Shown here: in pieces, positions 15,233-19,736 of the stretch | Numbering within the stretch: the first letter of the stretch is position 1 | How the letters are laid out: every line of letters starts with the position of its first letter | From: a virus | DNA: 34,813 nt | IMG/VR virus record: IMGVR_UViG_3300044846_001401 | Coordinates: 1-34,813 of that record | Reading direction: 5' to 3' (one strand) | Notes under the pieces: generated by a model | The model's input: the letters and a program-made list of their open reading frames with translations, nothing else | Databases searched by the model: none | What the model was told of the DNA's origin: nothing | Translations under genes and position numbers: made by a program

Positions 15233-15280
15233 AACGGCAATCAAAAGCAATCAACAAACAAGTAAAAGGCAATAAACGGA
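15233..15280 (+). repeat. Iteron-like GCAAT repeats
   Basis: GCAATCAA occurs at 15237-15244 and 15247-15254, and GCAATAAA at 15269-15276, all on the same strand. They sit in an A-rich tract next to AACGGCAAT (15233-15241). The spacing of 10 and 22 bases is close to one and two helical turns, as in iterons bound by replication or regulatory proteins. Short A-rich repeats can arise by chance in this genome. Confidence 0.35.
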
Positions 15281-15671
15281 TTTATCATAGAGCGGGGACA
15301 ACAACGCTGGCTATGTTTATCTTATCGCGATACCAGGAGGACTATACAAATCGCAGCTATAGAGTTTAAGTCAGAAGTAGTATGTATAGCGGGGAACCTT
15401 AAATCCTTGAAAGTTGCTGACCAATCACATACAAAGGTGCTATGTGTGCGACCGACACTTATACTCAGAAAGAAGAGAGGTATTTGGGAGGTAGATAGAT
15501 TCTGAGCAAGTTTAATCACTTGTAAGGAATGTAGTCTGCTTCCCTCTCCTAACCTCAGAAAGAAAAATTGCCCACCATACCAGCAACATCATTTAACAAT
15601 CTTACCACGAGTTGAAGTGTGAGCCCACACGGAAACGAAACTCGTGATGATGGATTATGCCTAAGTGGAAC
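15278..15671. ncRNA. Candidate large structured non-coding RNA, class unrecognised
   Basis: No credible gene lies here; composition is about 42% G+C over 15301-15660, higher than the AT-rich flanks. Complementary arms on the plus strand: 15278-15284/15400-15406 (7 bp), 15291-15294/15305-15308, 15327-15331/15350-15354, 15356-15361/15385-15390, 15413-15419/15581-15587 (7 bp), 15426-15431/15441-15446, 15464-15470/15500-15506 (7 bp), 15507-15511/15518-15522, and 15606-15613/15639-15646 (8 bp) enclosing 15617-15621/15626-15630. These are nested and mutually compatible; 15475-15480/15543-15548 would add a pseudoknot. The strand is not certain: a GAAA loop at 15632-15635 favours plus, but leftward read-through from the 16.6 kb promoter is possible. 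I see no tmRNA, RNase P, group I or group II core motifs. GOLLD- or ROOL-like phage RNAs are conceivable comparisons, unproven. Confidence 0.6.
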
Positions 15672-15890
15672 TTAAGAAATAAGGTTATGGTTATTAATAA
15701 ACTCTTTTACAAATTCTTTTTCAGATTCTGAAATCATCATAAGTGCTTCTCCTGTGTAAAGTCCTGTGTGAAGTAAGAATAGGTCTTCATACCTTCCAGA
15801 AAAAACATCATTGTATGATGTCTGATTATCGATGCAAAATATAACTGATGCAATCTTCTTTGCTAAATTTTTTGGCTTTCTTTTTTTCAT
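15672..15890 (-). CDS. Small unknown protein, last gene of a three-gene early unit
   Basis: A 72-residue protein with a very basic start (MKKRKPKNLAKK) and an acidic C-terminal helix (SESEKEFVKEFINNHN). No family is recognised. It follows the 85-residue gene by 5 bases and is the distal gene of the unit read from promoter P2. It borders the candidate structured RNA, so a leftward transcript would run straight into that region. Confidence 0.65.
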   Translation of the reverse strand: MKKRKPKNLAKKIASVIFCIDNQTSYNDVFSGRYEDLFLLHTGLYTGEALMMISESEKEFVKEFINNHNLIS

Positions 15891-15895
15891 ATTTT

Positions 15896-16153
15896 CTAAT
15901 TGTTTAACAAATTCTTGGAACCGAGTATCTTGTTAATCTTATCTTCTCTTTTCTGTTGTATAAACATACCTTTAAGACCATCAGCCTCAGCTTGATGATA
16001 ACCAGTTAATGTTTCAAGTGCTTCTATGTTTGCTTGAATGTAGTGAATGCCAGGATTTTTGGCAATAACATCATCAAGTATCTCAAGATACCAGTCGAAG
16101 TAGTCGTCACCAACGACTGACTTCATTCTTTCTAAAACTTCTTTGTCCGTCAT
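15896..16153 (-). CDS. Small unknown helical protein
   Basis: An 85-residue protein, predicted mostly helical (DYFDWYLEILDDVIAKN, then ANIEALETLTGYHQAEADGL), with a Lys/Arg-containing C-terminus. No family is recognised. It starts 2 bases after the stop of the 144-residue gene and is 5 bases from the next, so all three share promoter P2. Confidence 0.65.
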   Translation of the reverse strand: MTDKEVLERMKSVVGDDYFDWYLEILDDVIAKNPGIHYIQANIEALETLTGYHQAEADGLKGMFIQQKREDKINKILGSKNLLNN

Positions 16154-16155
16154 AA

Positions 16156-16590
16156 TTACTTTCTTTTCTTTTTCTTTGGTTGAACAGGTGCTAAAACATG
16201 AGTAACCTCAGCAATAACACACTCACAATCTGCTGGCTGATAACCTAAAGCCATAGACAAAGTATCATAAGATGTCTTACCTTCTTGAGTATAACCATAG
16301 AAGTTTTTTGATTCATCTTGGTTTCTATACACATGTAGTTTAACAATCTTAGCACCACAAGTATCGTGAGTTACAGAGATAGTTTTAGAAAACTTGAATC
16401 CTTGTGACTCATAAAGAGCAATAGACTCGTTAAACTCGTCTCTCGTATCGATAGCCATAATCTTATCACAATCTCTGTGGTAAAAGTACCAAGCCTTTTT
16501 GATACCATCTTGTTTGTCGTTCTTGAAAAATTCAACGACTTCTTTTCTACATTCTACTAAGTTAATAACTGCAAATCCTAAATTGTTCAT
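16156..16590 (-). CDS. Unknown protein, first gene of the P2 unit
   Basis: A 144-residue protein with mixed alpha/beta character. The start MNNLGFAVINLVECRK leads into an aromatic, charged region (KKAWYFYHRDCDKIMAID). Further on are a THDTCGAK segment and a paired-Cys PADCECVI, and the tail is KKKKRK. Cysteines are scattered rather than in a clear zinc motif. No family is recognised. Promoter P2 lies 25-56 bases upstream and its class A leader runs to the ATG. An early-expressed host-interaction role is plausible from promoter type only. Confidence 0.66.
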   Translation of the reverse strand: MNNLGFAVINLVECRKEVVEFFKNDKQDGIKKAWYFYHRDCDKIMAIDTRDEFNESIALYESQGFKFSKTISVTHDTCGAKIVKLHVYRNQDESKNFYGYTQEGKTSYDTLSMALGYQPADCECVIAEVTHVLAPVQPKKKKRK

Positions 16591-16614
16591 AATGTTTGTG
16601 TTTTAATGTTTTTG

Positions 16615-16646
16615 TAAAGATACGGATTGTTTTTTAATCTGCCAAG
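16615..16646 (-). promoter_or_regulatory. Bacteroidota-type promoter P2 (class A leader)
   Basis: On the minus strand the -33 region CTTGG (near 16642-16646) is followed after 20 bases by TATCTTTA (16615-16622), one base from TAnnTTTG. The spacer GATTAAAAAACAATCCG is shared with the other copies. The stop codon of the 88-residue gene (16634-16636) lies inside this spacer, so promoter and coding sequence overlap. Confidence 0.82.
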
Positions 16647-16900
16647 ATTTCACACTCAAAATTTAGGATATATTCACCTGTCTCATTTTGTAGGTCTTGG
16701 TGTAAATCATCATCAATAGAACCTAAATCATCATCATAGTCGATAACAACCTCACGAATAGTACCGAGATACTCAATCTCTTTATCATAAATTTGTTGAT
16801 AGGTCATATCTTCTGACTCTAACTGGTCAAGAATATACTCTCGTTGATAACCTAAGTCGTCCTCGAATTGATACTCAATGTTGTAAAATCTAACTTTCAT
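16634..16900 (-). CDS. Small acidic unknown protein
   Basis: An 88-residue, highly acidic protein (long runs of Asp/Glu such as VIDYDDDLGSIDDDLHQDLQ), with alternating strand/helix pattern and no recognised family. Strongly acidic small phage proteins can be DNA mimics or inhibitors of host nucleic-acid enzymes, but that is only a possibility here. It has its own promoter (P3). Its final codons (ILAD and stop) are formed by the -33 element and spacer of promoter P2. Confidence 0.68.
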   Translation of the reverse strand: MKVRFYNIEYQFEDDLGYQREYILDQLESEDMTYQQIYDKEIEYLGTIREVVIDYDDDLGSIDDDLHQDLQNETGEYILNFECEILAD

Positions 16901-16924
16901 AATGTCTGTGTTTTAATGTTTTTG

Positions 16925-16956
16925 TAAAGATACGGAATGTTTTTTAATCTACCAAA
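16925..16956 (-). promoter_or_regulatory. Bacteroidota-type promoter P3 (class A leader)
   Basis: TTTG (16953-16956 on the minus strand), a 20-base spacer and TATCTTTA (16925-16932). It directly abuts the stop codon of the GNAT-like gene (16957-16959). The leader AAAAACATTAAAACACA(G/A)ACATTATG is shared with P2 and P5. Confidence 0.85.
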
Positions 16957-17481
16957 TTACTTTGATAAAAAAGATAATGTTCTATCGAAGTCGTCATTGC
17001 TAGAAAGAGCCATGTGAATGTGGTTTGCATTGTACTTACCATATTTTCTGAAGCCAAACTTTCTAAAGAAAGCCGCTTGTTGAGCCACAGGCATTTCTCT
17101 TCTATTTGAGCCAGTACCTACTGAACCGATACACTCAAGGATTAAAGTACCAGCTTCACCTAACTCTTGAAAAGATGAAATGTAAGCTGCGAACACAATT
17201 CTCATAAGAGAAGTACCATTACCTTTTGTGTTTGAAATGATACGAGAGATATCAACTTTATTCTCAAATGATTTGAAGTTGATGTGAGAACCATCAGGTA
17301 GAGATATAGAACAAACCTCAGAAGAGTAACACTTTGTGCCTTTACCAGAACTAACCATAGTAATCATATCGTAAGTGTCTATGGTAACAATAGTGTTATC
17401 GTTAAAGCTTTCTTTGATGAAGCTAACCATAGAGTTGTATGTGTTGTTGTTCTCGAATTTTGTGATGTTATCTAAGTTCAT
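16957..17481 (-). CDS. GNAT-like N-acetyltransferase fold protein
   Basis: The 174-residue protein is the size of a single GNAT domain. A candidate acetyl-CoA-binding motif A lies at residues 85-95 (TKGNGTSLMR, followed by helix IVFAAYISSF). Strand LILECIG is at 113-119, and a characteristic C-terminal helix/strand QQAAFFRKFGFRKYGKY at about 134-150 matches the usual AxxFYxKxGF of the family. The Q/RxxGxG/A loop is degenerate (TKGNGT), so activity is uncertain. It is by far the largest gene in the early array and has promoter P4. Acetylation of a host protein, tRNA or toxin-like target would fit early expression, but the substrate is unknown. Confidence 0.58.
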   Translation of the reverse strand: MNLDNITKFENNNTYNSMVSFIKESFNDNTIVTIDTYDMITMVSSGKGTKCYSSEVCSISLPDGSHINFKSFENKVDISRIISNTKGNGTSLMRIVFAAYISSFQELGEAGTLILECIGSVGTGSNRREMPVAQQAAFFRKFGFRKYGKYNANHIHMALSSNDDFDRTLSFLSK

Positions 17482-17518
17482 AATTTTAAGTTTTAAGTGT
17501 TTATCGTTATTTGTCTTA

Positions 17519-17550
17519 CAAAGATACGGAATGTTTTTTAATCTACCAAA
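17519..17550 (-). promoter_or_regulatory. Bacteroidota-type promoter P4 (class B leader)
   Basis: TTTG (17547-17550 on the minus strand), a 20-base spacer and a perfect TATCTTTG (17519-17526), then the class B leader TAAGACAAATAACGATAAAC. The spacer contains the stop codon (17538-17540) of the 43-residue gene. Confidence 0.9.
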
Positions 17551-17669
17551 GGATGACCGTGTCTTTTCATCATCTTTTTAAGTTTATCATTGTACTTTTT
17601 AATTGGCATCCTTGTGATACCAGCCCATAATGTAAATAAAGAGAATTCAATGTAGTTTAAATTTTTCAT
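17538..17669 (-). CDS. Micro-gene encoding a 43-residue basic protein
   Basis: ATG at 17669 and TAA at 17538-17540 define a 43-residue protein: MKNLNYIEFSLFTLWAGI, then a basic tail containing KKYNDKLKKMMKRHGHP. The N-terminal half is hydrophobic enough for a membrane-associated helix. It is supported as a real gene by its private promoter P5, by the standard class A leader reaching its ATG, and by its stop falling exactly where the other array genes stop. Its last codons (LVD) are built from the P4 -33 element. Function unknown. Confidence 0.68.
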   Translation of the reverse strand: MKNLNYIEFSLFTLWAGITRMPIKKYNDKLKKMMKRHGHPLVD

Positions 17670-17693
17670 AATGTTTGTGTTTTAATGTTTTTG

Positions 17694-17725
17694 TAAAGAT
17701 ACGGAATGTTTTTTAATCTGCCAAA
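17694..17725 (-). promoter_or_regulatory. Bacteroidota-type promoter P5 (class A leader)
   Basis: TTTG (17722-17725 on the minus strand), a 20-base spacer and TATCTTTA (17694-17701), followed by the same leader as P2 and P3. It abuts the stop codon of the 93-residue gene (17726-17728). Confidence 0.85.
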
Positions 17726-18007
17726 TTATATTGAGATATTCCACTCATCAAGATAATCTTTTTGGTCTTCAACCTCGTAGGCTAAGTTGATACCACCACT
17801 ATTCACAACTTTCTCAAACATATATTTAATCTCTTCCATTTGAGGCTCAATAACCTCAACTTTAGTATCCCATAGTTTTGCAATGTGGTCGGCATAAAAC
17901 CAGTTTAGTAATAAAACTCTATCGTCTTCATTTACAACATGCATTACCTCTGTAATAGACATTTCGCTAATTAGTTCTCTCAATTGATTCATCTTTTCTA
18001 TGTTCAT
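17726..18007 (-). CDS. Small acidic unknown protein
   Basis: A 93-residue acidic, helical protein (MNIEKMNQLRELISEM, VMHVVNEDDRVLLLNWFYAD, VIEPQMEEIKYMFEKVV). No family is recognised and no metal or catalytic motif is visible. Monocistronic under promoter P6; its stop lies immediately before the -33 element of P5. Confidence 0.68.
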   Translation of the reverse strand: MNIEKMNQLRELISEMSITEVMHVVNEDDRVLLLNWFYADHIAKLWDTKVEVIEPQMEEIKYMFEKVVNSGGINLAYEVEDQKDYLDEWNISI

Positions 18008-18046
18008 AGTTTCTATTTTTTTAAGTGTTTATCGTTATTTGTCTTA

Positions 18047-18078
18047 CAAAGATACGGATTGTTTTCTAATCTACCAAA
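18047..18078 (-). promoter_or_regulatory. Bacteroidota-type promoter P6 (class B leader)
   Basis: TTTG (18075-18078 on the minus strand), 20 bases, TATCTTTG (18047-18054), followed by TAAGACAAATAACGATAAAC. It abuts the stop of the 113-residue gene (18079-18081). Confidence 0.9.
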
Positions 18079-18420
18079 TTATTTTTGACCATTCTTTTTA
18101 CAAATCTGTAAAACATCATTTAGATAGTCATATACTTCATCAGCCTTAATCAAGCCAGAGTTTTGTAGAATAAATTCATCTATGCTGATTAGTTTTGCCA
18201 AGTCAAGACATCTTCTTTTAGAGTATATACGAGTACCTTTCTCACCTTTTATCAAACTGATTAATATACCTGATGACTTACCTGTTGGTGTGTTGTTTGT
18301 ATAGAAGAAGAACTTTAATTCATTCTCTACAGCAACTACAGAGAACCAGTTTTTGTTTTGTAAATCCATTTGCTCTTTAATCAATCTTGAAAATGCTTGT
18401 GTTGGTGTTTCGTTGTTCAT
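18079..18420 (-). CDS. Small unknown protein
   Basis: A 113-residue protein with a helical start (TQAFSRLIKEQMDLQ) and a beta-rich middle (WFSVVAVENELKFFFYT, GILISLIKGEKGTRIYSKRR). A helical end (EVYDYLNDVLQICKKNGQK) follows. No family is recognised. It is read from promoter P7 with a class B leader, and its start (MNNE) extends the MN shared by several array genes. Confidence 0.67.
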   Translation of the reverse strand: MNNETPTQAFSRLIKEQMDLQNKNWFSVVAVENELKFFFYTNNTPTGKSSGILISLIKGEKGTRIYSKRRCLDLAKLISIDEFILQNSGLIKADEVYDYLNDVLQICKKNGQK

Positions 18421-18451
18421 AGTTTCTAAATGTTTATCGTTATTTGTCTTA

Positions 18452-18482
18452 CAAAGATACGGAATGTTTTTTAATTCTCAAA
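18452..18482 (-). promoter_or_regulatory. Bacteroidota-type promoter P7 (class B leader)
   Basis: TTTG (18479-18482 on the minus strand), 19 bases, TATCTTTG (18452-18459). The spacer (GAATTAAAAAACATTCCG) holds the stop codon of the 89-residue gene (18471-18473), whose last residues FEN are encoded by promoter bases. Confidence 0.87.
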
Positions 18483-18740
18483 GCTTTCTACATACTTTTT
18501 AGCATATCTTTGAAGATTTTCTGAGAAGCCTTCAAACATAAACTGAGCATATCCATCAGTAATGAACTTGTTGAATAACGCCTGTAAGTCATTATAGCAG
18601 AACATCCAAAAGTCAATAATCGTATCACCATCAAGGCAACCATCTATCGATAGTGCTTTCATAGTATCATCATCTATCCCCTGAATGAATGTGTAGAGTT
18701 GAACATTTGTTCCATCAATTAAGTCAATTTGTGTTTTCAT
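18471..18740 (-). CDS. Small acidic unknown protein, first gene of the array
   Basis: An 89-residue acidic protein (IDLIDGTNVQLYTFIQGIDD, then FWMFCYNDLQALFNKF), with a helical C-terminus (NLQRYAKKYVESFEN). No family is recognised. It is the promoter-distal boundary gene of the leftward array, under P8. Its coding end overlaps promoter P7. Confidence 0.67.
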   Translation of the reverse strand: MKTQIDLIDGTNVQLYTFIQGIDDDTMKALSIDGCLDGDTIIDFWMFCYNDLQALFNKFITDGYAQFMFEGFSENLQRYAKKYVESFEN

Positions 18741-18767
18741 AGTTTCTATCTTTCTTTATTTGTCTTA

Positions 18768-18798
18768 CAAAGATACATAATCTTTTCTAACCACCAAA
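18768..18798 (-). promoter_or_regulatory. Bacteroidota-type promoter P8 (class B leader)
   Basis: TTTG (18795-18798 on the minus strand), 19 bases, TATCTTTG (18768-18775). The spacer differs from the other copies more than they differ from one another, as expected for an end member with no upstream array gene to encode. Leader TAAGACAAATAAAGA is class B. Confidence 0.86.
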
Positions 18799-18830
18799 AC
18801 TTTTGAGAACTTTTTTGATATAATTTTTGT

Positions 18831-18925
18831 AGTTAGGTGTTTCGACATAATTTGCCTAACTTCTAAACCAGTAGTCTCACTCATAATTGAATTGCCGTTT
18901 AATTTCCGACTACTGGTTTTTTTGT
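18831..18925 (+). promoter_or_regulatory. Tandem hairpins between the early array and the terminase operon
   Basis: AGTTAGG (18831-18837) pairs with CCTAACT (18855-18861), a 7-bp stem. Four bases later AAACCAGTAGTC (18865-18876) pairs perfectly with GACTACTGGTTT (18908-18919), a 12-bp stem with a 31-base loop; the right arm runs into a plus-strand T-tract. It could be a rightward terminator or attenuator in the terminase leader, or a terminase recognition site, which often lies near TerS. The large loop contains GAATTGCCGT, a motif repeated inverted at 14499-14508. Confidence 0.55.
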
Positions 18926-18985
18926 GCTTAAAACAAACAGACTAAACCTACATATAATAAGTACAAAACATAGCAAACCCGTAAT

Positions 18986-19384
18986 ATGAGAGGTCCAACA
19001 TACGATAGAGAGTTCTTAGTAAAGAAAATAGCGATGATGAAAATCAAAGGTAAATCTACTTACTTCATCTTAGAGTTCTTACAGAATGATATTAAGATGG
19101 GTCAGACAACAGCCTATGAAGTTCTAAGAGATGCCCAGAAAGTAATCAACGAGATGCAACTAACAGAAATAGAAACAGCATTCAGTGAAGCAATCGCTCA
19201 GTTAGAAGAACTTTATGAAAGTACATCAGATAAGAAACTAAGACTTGAAATAAGAAAAGAAATATCTAAGATGAGAGGATTGTATGCTGCACAAGAAATC
19301 AAACACTCAGGTGAGATAGGAATACAAGGCATCGACATAAAAATCATAACAAACAAAGATGATATCTCCAAAGAAGACTTATAG
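18986..19384 (+). CDS. Probable terminase small subunit
   Basis: A 132-residue helical protein at the head of the terminase operon. Residues about 10-55 (LVKKIAMMKIKGKSTYFIL, then TTAYEVLRDAQKVIN) look like a helix-turn-helix recognition domain. Residues about 55-100 form a long helix suited to oligomerisation (ISKMRGLYAAQEIKHSGEIG), and the C-terminus is strand-like (IDIKIIT) and acidic. These are the usual three parts of TerS, which binds the packaging site and passes DNA to TerL. The last 26 bases overlap the sigma-like gene. Identification rests on size, HTH and position; TerS proteins are very divergent. Confidence 0.65.
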   Translation: MRGPTYDREFLVKKIAMMKIKGKSTYFILEFLQNDIKMGQTTAYEVLRDAQKVINEMQLTEIETAFSEAIAQLEELYESTSDKKLRLEIRKEISKMRGLYAAQEIKHSGEIGIQGIDIKIITNKDDISKEDL

Positions 19385-19736
19385 TAAGCAGTACCTAAAA
19401 CCTAAAGACCTTTACATTGAAATCATCGTTAGTAAAGAAATGGGAAAACTAACTAAAGATGCTGAGAAGTATCTTAACATCTTAGGTAAGAACATTATGA
19501 AGAAGTTCTACTACAAAGACAATGATGATAAGTTAGATTGTTATCAGAATGGTATGTATCAAATCTACAAGAACTGGCATCTGTTTGATGAACTGAAAGG
19601 TGATAATCCTTTTGCTTATTACACAGAAATCTTTAAGAGAGGTGTAGCTGCTGGTTGGAAAGAAGTTAATAAAGGTAGAAACGAATGTATCTCAATGGAT
19701 AACATTTACGAAGATGGAGGAGATATGAACATATGA
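19359..19736 (+). CDS. T4 gp55-like late sigma factor
   Basis: The 125-residue protein contains a segment closely paralleling T4 gp55 region 2: an acidic/aromatic helix (DKLDCYQNGMYQIYKNW) then FDELKGDNPFAYYTEIFKRG and the basic KEVNKGR. T4 gp55 has FDE, a NPxAYxT core and a following basic helix in the same order. gp55 gives RNA polymerase specificity for late promoters. There is no room for sigma region 4, as in gp55. The gene sits between TerS and TerL, overlapping TerS by 26 bases and TerL by 4 (ATGA). Late-transcription control is inferred by analogy; no T4-type clamp-loader or gp33 partner is seen. Confidence 0.66.
   Translation: MISPKKTYSKQYLKPKDLYIEIIVSKEMGKLTKDAEKYLNILGKNIMKKFYYKDNDDKLDCYQNGMYQIYKNWHLFDELKGDNPFAYYTEIFKRGVAAGWKEVNKGRNECISMDNIYEDGGDMNI

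Noticed and set aside
15322-15519. 65-codon minus-strand frame in the gene-free interval
   Set aside because: Covers several RNA helices, has unusual composition, no leader and no resemblance to the neighbouring small genes.
15278-15671. tRNA, tmRNA, RNase P RNA, group I or group II intron
   Set aside because: No cloverleaf with a TTC-arm, no tmRNA ends, no RNase P conserved core and no group I P7 or group II domain V sequence was found by reading; a covariance search would be decisive.
18806-18985. Host-type promoter driving the terminase operon
   Set aside because: TATAATTTTTG (18819-18829) resembles the -7 box, but the spacing to the nearest TTTG is about 16 bases and the box has a mismatch.
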